Of a stretch of DNA of 64,000 nucleotides, positions 32,940-42,088 are shown in pieces. This stretch comes from Chryseobacterium formosense (lineage in GTDB: Bacteria; Bacteroidota; Bacteroidia; Flavobacteriales; Weeksellaceae), in the NCBI RefSeq assembly GCF_900116415.1, contig NZ_FPAP01000002.1:248001-312000 (forward strand). Direction: 5' to 3'. The notes below the pieces were generated by a model. The model was given only the letters and a program-made list of their open reading frames with translations. It made no database searches and was not told the origin of the DNA. The stretch's first letter is position 1. Each line of letters opens with the position of its first letter. The position numbers were made by a program, and so were the translations under genes.

Positions 32940-33701
32940 ATGAAAGGATTTTATAGCCTATTGGGCATTGTTTATATGGTCACGACTTCTTTCCATTTTT
33001 CTGGTGAAAAAACCGAATTGAAAAAAGATGTTACCATCTCAAATGAAACAAAAACCGTTGCTGTCAGTACATCCAAAAAAGATACCAAAGAAATGAGTTC
33101 TTCTGAAGAACTTTACAATTCTATATTATTCGAAACAGATCATAAGCTTAATTTTGATGTTTTTTCTAAAGCAATTTTAGGATTTAATAATCTTAAAAAA
33201 GCGGGAAAATTAGATGAAAGCGCACATTTACTAACGGTTTGTGATTTCTCAATGTCATCCAATACCAAAAGGCTTTGGGTAATCGATATGAATGAGAAAA
33301 AAGTTTTGTTCAACTCACTGGTTGCTCATGGGAAAAATACAGGAGAAGAATTTGCAATGAATTTTTCTAATACAGAAAGTTCTTACCAAAGTAGCCTTGG
33401 TTTCTATGTTACGGATGTAACATACGAAGGTGGTAACGGATATTCACTGAAACTTTTAGGTATGGACAAAGGTTTTAATGATGCGGCTTTACAAAGAGCG
33501 GTTGTAATGCATGGCGCAGATTATGTAAGTGAAGAATTTGCCGCAGCTCACAAAAGAATCGGAAGAAGCTGGGGGTGTCCTGCTGTTCCGAGAGCTTTAG
33601 CTGAACCGATTATCAATACAATCAAAGGGAAGAATGTTCTTTTTATTTATTATCCCGATCAGAATTATCTTTCATCTTCGGAATGGTTGAAAGAAGCATA
33701 A
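32940..33701 (+). CDS. Murein L,D-transpeptidase catalytic domain protein
   Basis: The 253-aa protein has an N-terminal export signal (residues 1-20) and a YkuD_2-type catalytic domain. The active site is VVMHGADYV followed by RIGRSWGCPAVP, with catalytic Cys near residue 213. It probably makes or trims 3-3 cross-links or anchors proteins to peptidoglycan. Single gene ended by a strong terminator. Confidence 0.88.
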   Translation: MKGFYSLLGIVYMVTTSFHFSGEKTELKKDVTISNETKTVAVSTSKKDTKEMSSSEELYNSILFETDHKLNFDVFSKAILGFNNLKKAGKLDESAHLLTVCDFSMSSNTKRLWVIDMNEKKVLFNSLVAHGKNTGEEFAMNFSNTESSYQSSLGFYVTDVTYEGGNGYSLKLLGMDKGFNDAALQRAVVMHGADYVSEEFAAAHKRIGRSWGCPAVPRALAEPIINTIKGKNVLFIYYPDQNYLSSSEWLKEA

Positions 33702-33705
33702 AACG

Positions 33706-33732
33706 AAAAGCAGTCGATGACTGCTTTTTTTT
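33706..33732 (+). terminator. Terminator of the L,D-transpeptidase gene
   Basis: AAAAGCAGTC / GACTGCTTTT stem with an 8-T run, 5 bp after the stop. Confidence 0.8.
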
Positions 33733-33800
33733 ATTTGTACTGAATTTTTTGAGAATTTCCATCTGGATTGTCATTCTGACGAAGGAAGAATCTATATTTT

Positions 33801-33876
33801 TCTCCCGCAGATTATGCTGATTTACCAGATGTTTGCGTATATAATAAATCTGCGTTATCAGTTAAATCTGCGAGAT
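33801..33876. repeat. Intergenic inverted repeat with GCAGAT units (copy 2)
   Basis: TCTCCCGCAGATTATGCTGA and, inverted, AGTTAAATCTGCGAGATATT, with inner GCAGAT-like units. Same family as 30861-30935. Confidence 0.6.
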
Positions 33877-33897
33877 ATTTATTTTAAATTTAAGAGA

Positions 33898-35139
33898 TTA
33901 AGAAAACTTCTTAAAAACCAAAGTCGCATTATGCCCTCCAAATCCGAAAGCATTACTTAAGGCAAAATTGATATTCTTTTCCTTTGCTTCCCCAAAAACA
34001 ATATTGATATCTTTAGGAATATTTTCATCTATTTTATGAAGATTAATCGTTGGCGGAATAATTCCGTTTTCAATCGCTTTAATCGAAAGAATCGCTTCTG
34101 CAGCTCCAGCAGCACCTAGCAAATGCCCGGTCATGGACTTTGTAGCACTGATGTCGAGATTTTTATTTCCTTTAAATAATTTCGTGATTCCATTCAATTC
34201 AACCAAATCTCCCAATGGAGTAGAGGTTGCATGAGGATTGATGTAGTCAATGTCTTCTACATTAATTTCGGCTTCTTTTAAAGCCAATTGCATCGCTTTT
34301 ATTGCTCCGACTCCGTCTGGATGAGGTGCAGTCATGTGATACGCATCGGCTGTCATCGCTGCTCCTACCAATTCTGCATAGATTTTTGCACCTCTTCCCT
34401 TTGCATGTTCGTATTCTTCCAAAATTAAAGAACCTGCTCCTTCACCCATAACAAAACCGTCTCTGTCAGCATCGTAAGGTCGGCTTGCCGTTCCAAAATC
34501 ATCATTTCTTGTAGACATCGCTTTCATACTCGAGAAACCTCCGATAGAAGCTTCTGTAATCGCGGCTTCCGAACCTCCGCTGATAATTACTTTCGCTTTT
34601 CCAAGACGAATATAATTGAAGGCATCCATCAAAGCAGTATTTCCTGTTGCACAGGCAGAAATCGTAGTGTAATTAATTCCCTGAAGCCCATATTTCATGG
34701 AAATCATTCCTGAAGCCATATTTGCAATGAATTTAGGAACGAAAAACGGATTGAACCGCGGAGTTCCGTCTCCTTTTGCAAAATCATTCACTTCATTTTC
34801 GAAAGTGATCATTCCGCCCTGTCCTGTTCCCCAGATTACACCAATATCAAACGGATCCATAGTTTCCAGCTCCAGCCCCGAATCTTTCAAAGCTTCTGCT
34901 GTAGAATACATAGCATATTGTGAAAAAAGATCACTTCTTTTGATTTCATTATGCGTTAAATGAAGTTTCGGATCAAAATTTTTAACCTCACAGGCAAAAT
35001 GCACTTTAAATTTTTCTGTATCGAAATGAGTTATTTTATTGGCACCACTCACTCCATTGATGCTGTTTTGCCAAAATTCTTCGACTGTATTTCCCAAAGG
35101 CGTCACTGCGCCAAGACCTGTAATGACAACTCTTTTCAT
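33898..35139 (-). CDS. fabF: Beta-ketoacyl-ACP synthase II-like protein
   Basis: The 413-aa enzyme elongates acyl chains by decarboxylative condensation. The catalytic triad is complete: Cys in TTISACATGNTALMDAF, His in NPHATSTPLGD and His in SATKSMTGHLLGAAG, with the C-terminal NAFGFGGHN. It is the last gene of a four-gene operon after a TetR regulator, a thiolase and a thioesterase, so this copy may serve a special fatty-acid or beta-oxidation task rather than bulk synthesis. Confidence 0.92.
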   Translation of the reverse strand: MKRVVITGLGAVTPLGNTVEEFWQNSINGVSGANKITHFDTEKFKVHFACEVKNFDPKLHLTHNEIKRSDLFSQYAMYSTAEALKDSGLELETMDPFDIGVIWGTGQGGMITFENEVNDFAKGDGTPRFNPFFVPKFIANMASGMISMKYGLQGINYTTISACATGNTALMDAFNYIRLGKAKVIISGGSEAAITEASIGGFSSMKAMSTRNDDFGTASRPYDADRDGFVMGEGAGSLILEEYEHAKGRGAKIYAELVGAAMTADAYHMTAPHPDGVGAIKAMQLALKEAEINVEDIDYINPHATSTPLGDLVELNGITKLFKGNKNLDISATKSMTGHLLGAAGAAEAILSIKAIENGIIPPTINLHKIDENIPKDINIVFGEAKEKNINFALSNAFGFGGHNATLVFKKFS

Positions 35140-35565
35140 TTAATTGTTGATTTTGAATAAATTAGAGGTTCCTCTAGCGATTAAGCGTGTTTTGTCTGCG
35201 TTCCAGATTTCGCATTGCGCGTTTACAAATTGCTTCCCTCTTTTGATGATTTTAGTTTCGGCTACAATATTATCATTTTCTTTTGCAGTTGAAAAATAAT
35301 CGATGCTATTATTTACGGTTACGATGAAAGTTTTTTCATTTAAAGAAAACATGGTGGCTCCAATTACATCGTCGAAAATCGCGGCAGTAACTCCGCCGTG
35401 AAGATTTCCCATGGGATTCAGCCATTCCGGCCTTACGGTATATTGAAATTCCAACTGACCTTCTTCCACAGAAACAACGATCGGGTTGAGCCATTTCATA
35501 AAAGGCGACGGAGACTCCGTAAATTCTTTCCCTATAAATTTCTTTAGTTGTGCTATTCTATCCAT
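35140..35565 (-). CDS. PaaI-type hotdog thioesterase
   Basis: The 141-aa protein has the hotdog core and the PaaI motif NPMGNLHGGVTAAIFDDVIGA, where His and Asp/Glu activate water. It hydrolyses acyl-CoA or acyl-ACP esters. Its stop abuts the ATG of the FabF gene at 35139, so translation is probably coupled. Substrate unknown. Confidence 0.88.
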   Translation of the reverse strand: MDRIAQLKKFIGKEFTESPSPFMKWLNPIVVSVEEGQLEFQYTVRPEWLNPMGNLHGGVTAAIFDDVIGATMFSLNEKTFIVTVNNSIDYFSTAKENDNIVAETKIIKRGKQFVNAQCEIWNADKTRLIARGTSNLFKINN

Positions 35566-35569
35566 ATTT

Positions 35570-36838
35570 TTATTTTTCTAAAATCATCGTTACCCCTTGT
35601 CCACGAGCGGCACAAATGGAAATGAATCCTTTTCCGCTTCCTTTTTCGTGTAAAATTTTCGCTAATGTTCCGATGATTCTTCCGCCAGTTGCTGCGAAAG
35701 GATGTGCAACGGCAAGACTTCCGCCTTTTACATTTAATTTATTTCTGTCGACTTTTCCTAATGCTTTTTCCAGTCCGAATTTTTTAGCCAAATCATCATT
35801 TTCCCAGATTTTTAAAGTTGCTAAAACCTGTGCAGCAAAAGCTTCATGGATTTCATAATAATCAAAATCTTCCAAATTCATTTCTGCTTTTTTCAACATT
35901 CTGTCGGCGGCAAAAACGGGAGCAAGTAATAAATTTTGTTGATTTTCAACATATTCAATTCCTGCAACCTCGGAAAAGGTAATATAGGCTAAAATCGGTA
36001 AATTATTCGCTTTTGCCCATTCTTCACTTGCCAATAAAACTGCAGATGCCCCATCGGTAAATGGTGTTGAATTTCCGGCTGTCAATGTGCCGTTTTGTTT
36101 ATCAAAAGCGGGTTTTAATGTGGCTAATTTCTCTAAACTTGTGTCTCGGCGAAGATTATTGTCTTTATCTAAACCAAAAGCGGGTGTAATCATATCATCA
36201 AAAAAACCTTCGTCATAAGCTTTTGCCATATTTTGATGACTTTTAAAAGCCAGTTCATCCTGTTCTTCTCGTGAAATCTGATAATGTTTTGCCGTAATTT
36301 CTGTGTGTCCGCCCATGACCAGACCAGTTTTTGGTTCTTGTCCTTTATAGGGAATCGGCATCCAATCTTTTAATTTTGGACTTAATAATTGTTTTATTTT
36401 TCCAAAAACAGATTTTTCTTTATTGGCTTTTATTAAAGCTTTTCTTAATCTTGATGAAGTTTCAAAAGGGATATTGCTCATTGCTTCAACGCCACAAGCA
36501 ATCCCGCTTTCAATTTGACCTAAAGCAATTTTATTTCCAATGTAAACAGCGGCTTCAATTCCTGTGTCGCAAGCTTGTTGCAAATCACACGCAGGAGTTC
36601 CAGGATCGAGAGAAGTGTTCATAACAGTTTCCCTGATGAGATTGCTCTCGGAAATGTGTTTGATTGTTGCTCCTCCGGCAACTTCGCCTAAAAGCTTTCC
36701 TTTAAGATTATAGTTGTTGATTAATCCATTGAGCGCGGAAAGCAGTAAATCCTGGTTTCCTTTGTCTGCGTAAGCGGTGTTCATTCTGGCAAACGGAATT
36801 CTGTTGTATCCTACAATTGCCACTTTTTTTGTTTCCAT
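35570..36838 (-). CDS. Acetyl-CoA C-acyltransferase (thiolase)
   Basis: The 422-aa protein is a FadI/FadA-like thiolase. The nucleophile is Cys in LQQACDTGIEAAV, the base pair is HEAFAAQ and the second Cys is in CAARGQGVTMILE. GNSTPFTDGASAVLLA is the loop typical for long-chain types. It cleaves or forms beta-ketoacyl-CoA. The 4-bp gap to the thioesterase shows one operon. Confidence 0.92.
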   Translation of the reverse strand: METKKVAIVGYNRIPFARMNTAYADKGNQDLLLSALNGLINNYNLKGKLLGEVAGGATIKHISESNLIRETVMNTSLDPGTPACDLQQACDTGIEAAVYIGNKIALGQIESGIACGVEAMSNIPFETSSRLRKALIKANKEKSVFGKIKQLLSPKLKDWMPIPYKGQEPKTGLVMGGHTEITAKHYQISREEQDELAFKSHQNMAKAYDEGFFDDMITPAFGLDKDNNLRRDTSLEKLATLKPAFDKQNGTLTAGNSTPFTDGASAVLLASEEWAKANNLPILAYITFSEVAGIEYVENQQNLLLAPVFAADRMLKKAEMNLEDFDYYEIHEAFAAQVLATLKIWENDDLAKKFGLEKALGKVDRNKLNVKGGSLAVAHPFAATGGRIIGTLAKILHEKGSGKGFISICAARGQGVTMILEK

Positions 36839-36849
36839 AATTGTGAAGT

Positions 36850-37455
36850 TTATGATGGAAGAATATTTAATTCATTATCAATCATCTGAGTGATTTTGTT
36901 TAAAGCAAGGTTTAAAAATTTCTCATCTCCCGTTGTTTTGGATAATAGAATTCCGCCTTCAAGAAGCATAATGAAAATAGATGCATATTCTTCTGCATTT
37001 GCTTTTCCATTTAATTCTCCATTTTTCTGACCTTGAATAATAACTGCAGAAACCTTTCCTGCCCATTCTTCAAAAGATTTTTTCACCTGATGTTGAAGAT
37101 TTGGAAATGTATCATCGGATTCTGTCGCCGCATTCAATAACGGGCAACCTCCGTTTGAAAAAACTGAACGCCAGTTTTTTTTGTAGAAATCAACAAAAGC
37201 ATGAAGTTTGTCTAGAGTTTTCGGAAATTCATCACTGAAAGAACGTGACATATTTTTGCTTAATAAGCTCGAATTGTATTTATAAACTTCAATGGCTAAT
37301 TCATCTTTATTGGCAAAATTTCCATAAATGCTTCCCTTCGTCAAACCTGTTGCCTGAGAAATATCAGATAATGTCGTCGCAAGATAGCCTTTGCTGTTGA
37401 ACAAAGTCGCTGTTTTCTCGATAATAAATTGTTTTGTCTTTTCTGCTTTTGACAT
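36850..37455 (-). CDS. TetR/AcrR family repressor of the thiolase operon
   Basis: Residues 9-55 form the TetR HTH (TATLFNSKGYLATTLSDISQ then ATGLTKGSIYGNFANKDEL). The C-terminal 140 residues are the helical ligand domain. It is the first gene of the operon with thiolase, thioesterase and FabF. A perfect 11-bp inverted repeat overlaps its promoter, so it should repress itself and the operon, probably until an acyl-CoA or fatty acid binds. 201 aa is normal. Confidence 0.9.
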   Translation of the reverse strand: MSKAEKTKQFIIEKTATLFNSKGYLATTLSDISQATGLTKGSIYGNFANKDELAIEVYKYNSSLLSKNMSRSFSDEFPKTLDKLHAFVDFYKKNWRSVFSNGGCPLLNAATESDDTFPNLQHQVKKSFEEWAGKVSAVIIQGQKNGELNGKANAEEYASIFIMLLEGGILLSKTTGDEKFLNLALNKITQMIDNELNILPS

Positions 37456-37475
37456 TTTATCAATTAATTATGATA

Positions 37476-37508
37476 CAAATATACAAAATATACCGTTCGG
37501 TATATTTT
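37476..37508 (-). promoter_or_regulatory. TetR operator and -7 box
   Basis: AAAATATACCG-TT-CGGTATATTTT (37485-37508) is a perfect 11-bp palindrome with a 2-bp spacer. CAAATATA (37476-37483) is the complement of the -7 box TATATTTG. The palindrome begins 1 bp upstream of the box, so bound repressor would block polymerase. Confidence 0.75.
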
Positions 37509-37585
37509 ATTTTAAATTCAATATTATTTGTTGAATCTATTGAATTAAAACATTAAGATTAATAACTGAATCTTGGTTTTTAAAG

Positions 37586-37650
37586 TTTTTGGCTGAAGGC
37601 AATTGAATGTGTTTAATGAAAAAACGGGCTTTAGCCCGTTCCTATTGATG
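37586..37650. repeat. Intergenic double-hairpin element (minus orientation)
   Basis: TTTTTGGCTGAAGGCAATTG, then ACGGGCTTTAGCCCGT and TCCTATTGATG. It is the reversed layout of the element at 26636-26699 (shared CAATAGG end, CTTTAG core). It lies in the 325-bp gap between tetR and osmC; no gene is present there. Confidence 0.6.
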
Positions 37651-37680
37651 ATTGCTTCATCATTATTTTATCCATTAGTT

Positions 37681-37762
37681 TTGTCATTCTGTAGGAATTT
37701 AGGAAGAATTATTAGAAATATAATTGTAAAGATTTTTGCTTAGATTTCTACCGGAATGACAA
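37681..37762. repeat. Intergenic inverted repeat (GTCATTCTG family, copy 2)
   Basis: TTGTCATTCTGTAGGAATTT and, inverted, TAGATTTCTACCGGAATGAC. Same ends as 29542-29622. Confidence 0.6.
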
Positions 37763-37780
37763 ACTTTGTACTTTAAATTC

Positions 37781-38200
37781 TTAGTTAGCCAAAGTAGCTT
37801 CCAAAGTAATTTCAAAGTTGAATGCCGCACTTACGGGACAACCTTCTTCAGCGATTTTAGCATACTTTTGAAACTCTTCTTCTGAAATTCCAGGAACTTT
37901 TGCCGTTAATGTCAATTCAGACTTTGTAATTTTTCCGATGTTCGGATCTAAAGTGATTACCGATTTTGTAGTCAGTTCTTCAGGAGTATAACCAGCCTGG
38001 GAAAGTTCTGCGCTCAATTTCATGGTGAAACATCCTGCATGAGCGGCTGCCAATAATTCTTCAGGATTTGTTCCTACACCATCTGCAAAACGGCTGTTGA
38101 AAGAATATTGAGTTTGGTTTAAAGTTGTACTTTGAGTAGTGATGTGTCCGTTCCCTTCTTTGATGTTACCGTTCCAAACGGCTGTTGCGTTGCGTTTCAT
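37781..38200 (-). CDS. osmC: OsmC family peroxiredoxin
   Basis: The 139-aa protein reduces organic hydroperoxides. The two redox Cys are in AAAHAGCFTMKLSAEL (about residue 57) and EEGCPVSAAF (about residue 121), with NPEELLAAAHA in between as in the OsmC subgroup. Cytosolic. It is downstream of a frameshifted AraC-type regulator on the same strand; a -7 box lies at 38246-38253. Confidence 0.92.
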   Translation of the reverse strand: MKRNATAVWNGNIKEGNGHITTQSTTLNQTQYSFNSRFADGVGTNPEELLAAAHAGCFTMKLSAELSQAGYTPEELTTKSVITLDPNIGKITKSELTLTAKVPGISEEEFQKYAKIAEEGCPVSAAFNFEITLEATLAN

Positions 38201-38245
38201 AATTTTTTGTATTTAATTGTTTAATGTTGTTTTGTTTTGATGTTA

Positions 38246-38253
38246 CAAATGTA
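38246..38253 (-). promoter_or_regulatory. -7 box of osmC
   Basis: CAAATGTA, the complement of a perfect TACATTTG, 45 bp before the ATG. Confidence 0.5.
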
Positions 38254-38289
38254 TGGCAGATATTATTCCAAAGCATTAGATAAAAAGGA

Positions 38290-39155
38290 TTAAATATTGT
38301 ACTTTTTTCCCGAAGTGTAATTTTTCTTGAAATTGGTGGGAGTGCTTCCGATTTTATTGGTAAAAAGGCGGTTAAAATAAGCCGGATCCTCATAACCTAA
38401 ATCATAAGCAATCTCTTTCACAGGTTTATCGGTATAAAATAAAAGTCTTTTGGCTTCCAGTAGAATTCTGTTGATGATAAACTGATTTGGGGATTCAAGA
38501 TTTAAACTTTTGAATTTATGGGTTAATGTTTTCGGAGCCATATGAAGCAGGTCTGCATAATCGGCTACATTATGTTTTTGTCTGAAATGAATTTCCAGAT
38601 GTCGGCTGAAATCGCGGAAAACGTCGAGTTCATTGCTTGGAATTTTTATCTCGTCATTATCGAGATTTTGTTTTTTCCATTTTCTTGTGGCGCGGATGAT
38701 GATTTGTTTCACGTAAGTTCGGATCATTTCTTCAGCGGAAGAATCTTTCCATTCCAGCTCGTCTCTGATACTTTGAAATAAACTTTTAATGATGAAACTT
38801 TCTTCTTCATCAAGCTCTAAAAAGGAATTTCAAAAACATTATGAAAAAGCAGTCCGTCACAAGCCACTTCCTTATCATGAATTTGAATACAATAAAAATC
38901 GCGGTTATAATATAAAAGTGTTGCATTTTCTTTTCCTGTTTCAATTTTTAAATGCTGATTGGTCAGGAAAAATAAAGTAGGTTTGGTTGTGGTAAAGTGA
39001 TTGAAGTCTACAGAAAGTTCATAGTTTGCCGGAACAAAGAATACTTTAATATCATATTTAAATTTGTTTCCGTTAATTGTTTCCAGATTTTTTTCTGAAA
39101 AATTTTCCAAACCCAGTTTCTTATAATTGTCTTCGAAAATAAGCGGCTGTGACAT
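38290..39155 (-). pseudogene. AraC-family regulator split by a single-base frameshift
   Basis: The N-terminal half (from MSQPLIFEDNYKKLGLENF at 39155) is an AraC ligand-binding cupin-like domain that stops at FEIPF-TAG (38817). The C-terminal half continues in another frame as ELDEEESFIIKSLFQSIRDE and ends with a full double HTH (LLHMAPKTLTHKFKSLN and VKEIAYDLGYEDPAYFNRLF). Adding one T to the T5 run near 38817-38822 would join them into one protein of about 288 aa. It may be a pseudogene or a base-calling error. It probably controlled osmC. Confidence 0.85.
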
Positions 39156-39179
39156 TCATTTACTTTATGTTAAAGATAC

Positions 39180-39228
39180 AAAAAAGCACGATTCCCAATT
39201 ATTAAATTATTGGAAACCATGCTTTTTA
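39180..39228 (-). terminator. Terminator of the TonB receptor gene
   Basis: Long hairpin AAAAAGCA..GGTTTCCAATAA / TTATTGGGAATC..TGCTTTTT with a T-run on the minus strand. Confidence 0.7.
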
Positions 39229-39279
39229 ATTTGAAAATTTGAGAATGAAATCATTTGAAAATCACTCAAGCTCTCAAAC

Positions 39280-41979
39280 TTAAAATGTTACATCCAATCC
39301 AACATAAAGATTAGCTTTCATAATCGGCGCATACACCATTCCGCCATCAAAATAATTTCCGAAAGGATTTTTAAAATCTACAATCGCATTTTTCTGATAG
39401 TAAGAAGTTAGGTTTTCCCCACCAAGATACGCTCTTATTTTTTGATTAAAATTCCTTGAAATCTGTGCATTCAACACAGCGTAAGACTCAGAATAGGTTG
39501 GTAATTGAAATTCTGCCGGATTGGTTGAAGTATTCGGAAGTCTTTGTTTTCCAACTAAATTCAAAGTCGTATCAAAGCTCCAGAATCCTCCTTTATTATT
39601 TTTGTTGGTAGAGTAGGCTAGATTTACAAAACCTCTGTTCTTCGCCATAAAAGGAACTTCACGTCTTCCATCCAGATAATCCGCCTGAACATCGTAATAT
39701 TTATACGCTAATCTTACTTCAAAATTTTTGAATGGCGTAAAATCCCACTGCGTTTGGAAAGAATTAGCGAAAGATTTTCCATCCAGATTATAGAAAGTCA
39801 GTTGCTGAGGTGAGCGATCTAAATCCACCAAGACCTGATCCTGGAAATCTGTTCTGAAAAAGTCAGCAACAATCGTAGATTTTCTTCCGAAAAGTTTGAA
39901 TTCCTGTTGTAAACTTGCTCCATAATTCCAGGCAACTTCGGGTTTTAAACCATAAATATTACCACCATTTTGCAAAACCTGAATCGAGCGGTTCGATGCA
40001 AAATATTGCTGACTTTCCGCAAAAACATTGGCTGTTCTGAAACCTCTTCCTGCTGAAAGTCTCAAAATAGTCTGTGGTGTAAAATCATATTTAAAGTTCA
40101 ACCTTGGTGTAAACTGAGTTCCTGCCAAATTGTGGAAATCAACTCTTGCTCCGGTAACCAAAGTATATTTTAAACCTGTTAAAGTATATTCTGCAAAAGC
40201 TCCGGGAACGATTTCGTTTCTTTTAAAATTATTGGTTAAATAATCTTCTTCATAACCGTCATACATGAAGCTTGCTCCGGCTTTGTACTTATGATTAGTA
40301 TTTCCTAAAATACTCTCAAAAATCAAGTTGGAATAATAAGTATGCTGTTTTCCTGCATAATTTCTTAAGCCGAAAAAGCTGTCCTGCTGATGATAAACAT
40401 ATTGGTTCATCCAGCCTAAACTCTGGTAAGGTTTTCCTTTGAAAACATATCCTGTTTTATTCCATACCTGAAACCTTGAAATATCAATTCCGACACCGTA
40501 AAGTGACTGCTCTTTCTGGCTTAAATTTTTATCAAATCCGATTTGCCCCGAAGTCCTTTCGTCTTTTAAAAAGTTAATTCCGAAGTGCGAACCAAACCCG
40601 GAATGCTCCAAGTCATTAAAATTTAACAAGTAAGCAGCATTGATCTGAGTTCCTTTTGGTCTGTCAAGAAAAGTGTCATCATTCATGTCAGTATCTCCGA
40701 AGGTTCCGTTACCGTGAAGCAGAAATGTTTGCGTCCAATGGTCATTAATAGGCTCTACGTGGGTAATATTGGCTTCGGCTCTACCATTAAAATCTGCAAA
40801 AAGGTTTAATGAAGTTTCAGATTTTTCAGCATGCTTGATTAATTCGGTATTGATTTGCCCGGTAATACTTTCGTATCCGTTTGTCACTGTACTTCCACCT
40901 TTTGTTAATTGAATGCTTTCAATCCATCTTCCGGGAATAAAGTTTAATCCATATGCTGAAGCCAGTCCTCGGATTTCAGGTAACAATTCTTTGGTTAAGC
41001 TTGTATATTTTTGATCCAAACCTAACATTTTCAGTTGTTTTGTTCCGGTTACCGCATTGCTGAAAGATACATCAACGGTTGCGTTCGTTTCAAAACTTTC
41101 AGATAAATTACAGCATGCCGCTTTTAATAGCTCTTTTTTATCAATATTAAAAATCAGCCCTGCATCTTTCTTACTGATTGAAGTAGCCGCTTTTGAACCT
41201 ATAATATTTACCTGTTCAATGTTTTTTTCTCCGGAATTTTCATTTGCTGAATGATCTTCTTCACTGTCATGATTGTGCTTGCTATGATCTTCCTTTTTTG
41301 TTTCTTCTTCATAATGCACTTTTGGATTTTTTTCACCAAACCCAATTTCTCTGTCATAAAGACAACAACCGGGAAGATTTTTGTAAACCGAATCCGGTGC
41401 TTTGAATTTTTCATTGTCATGACCGACATCTGCAATTTTCTTTAAAATCTTGTCGGCAGAAGTTTTTACAGTATCAAATTTTAAAGTAACTGTTTGTTTT
41501 TCTGCATTCCATTCTGCAAAATCTGCTCCGGACTCTTTTGCTGCTTTTTCAATTCTGGCTTTACAAGAACCGCAGTTTCCTTTTACATAAAATTCATTCT
41601 CATTTTTTTGATGTTGGTCATGATTTTCAATTGTTGAGACCGTTTTAGAATCTCTTTCATAATGACAACATCCCGGAAGTTTATCGTACGTTTCGTCTGA
41701 TGCTTTGAACTTTTCATTGTCATGCCCCGCTTCCGCTACTTTTTTAAGAATAATATCTGCTGATTTATCGTCGACAGTTTCTATAGTCAGAGTTTGGGAA
41801 TCAATAGAATAGTTTGCTGATTTCGCTCCTGCATTTTTTGCCGCAGTTTCTATTCTGTCTTTACACATCTCGCAGTTTCCTTTTACCTGAAACTGATTTT
41901 TGGAAAGGGTTTGAGCAGATATAAATGTATTTAACAGGAATAATGTTCCAAGAATAATCTTGGTAATATATAATTTCAT
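39280..41979 (-). CDS. TonB-dependent receptor with two N-terminal heavy-metal-associated modules
   Basis: Signal peptide (1-22) is followed by two tandem modules of about 100 residues. Each has an HMA fold with CxxC (VKGNCEMCKDRIE, VKGNCGSCKARIE) and a tail ending in LPGCCHYERD or LPGCCLYDRE. A His-rich linker comes next (SKHNHDSEEDH). The plug begins about residue 260 (IEQVNIIGSKAATSISKKDA) and the outer-membrane barrel fills the rest, ending YVGLDVTF. It likely transports copper or another soft metal or its chelate. The upstream DUF6660-like Cys-rich gene supports a metal role. Confidence 0.88.
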   Translation of the reverse strand: MKLYITKIILGTLFLLNTFISAQTLSKNQFQVKGNCEMCKDRIETAAKNAGAKSANYSIDSQTLTIETVDDKSADIILKKVAEAGHDNEKFKASDETYDKLPGCCHYERDSKTVSTIENHDQHQKNENEFYVKGNCGSCKARIEKAAKESGADFAEWNAEKQTVTLKFDTVKTSADKILKKIADVGHDNEKFKAPDSVYKNLPGCCLYDREIGFGEKNPKVHYEEETKKEDHSKHNHDSEEDHSANENSGEKNIEQVNIIGSKAATSISKKDAGLIFNIDKKELLKAACCNLSESFETNATVDVSFSNAVTGTKQLKMLGLDQKYTSLTKELLPEIRGLASAYGLNFIPGRWIESIQLTKGGSTVTNGYESITGQINTELIKHAEKSETSLNLFADFNGRAEANITHVEPINDHWTQTFLLHGNGTFGDTDMNDDTFLDRPKGTQINAAYLLNFNDLEHSGFGSHFGINFLKDERTSGQIGFDKNLSQKEQSLYGVGIDISRFQVWNKTGYVFKGKPYQSLGWMNQYVYHQQDSFFGLRNYAGKQHTYYSNLIFESILGNTNHKYKAGASFMYDGYEEDYLTNNFKRNEIVPGAFAEYTLTGLKYTLVTGARVDFHNLAGTQFTPRLNFKYDFTPQTILRLSAGRGFRTANVFAESQQYFASNRSIQVLQNGGNIYGLKPEVAWNYGASLQQEFKLFGRKSTIVADFFRTDFQDQVLVDLDRSPQQLTFYNLDGKSFANSFQTQWDFTPFKNFEVRLAYKYYDVQADYLDGRREVPFMAKNRGFVNLAYSTNKNNKGGFWSFDTTLNLVGKQRLPNTSTNPAEFQLPTYSESYAVLNAQISRNFNQKIRAYLGGENLTSYYQKNAIVDFKNPFGNYFDGGMVYAPIMKANLYVGLDVTF

Positions 41980-42088
41980 TTTGTTTAAAAATTTAGATTA
42001 ATTGAATTTAAAGTAACAAGCTAATCATGTAAAAGTTTAACAACCAATGGTAGATTGTTCAACTTATACATTGCTGCATTTTGTTTAA

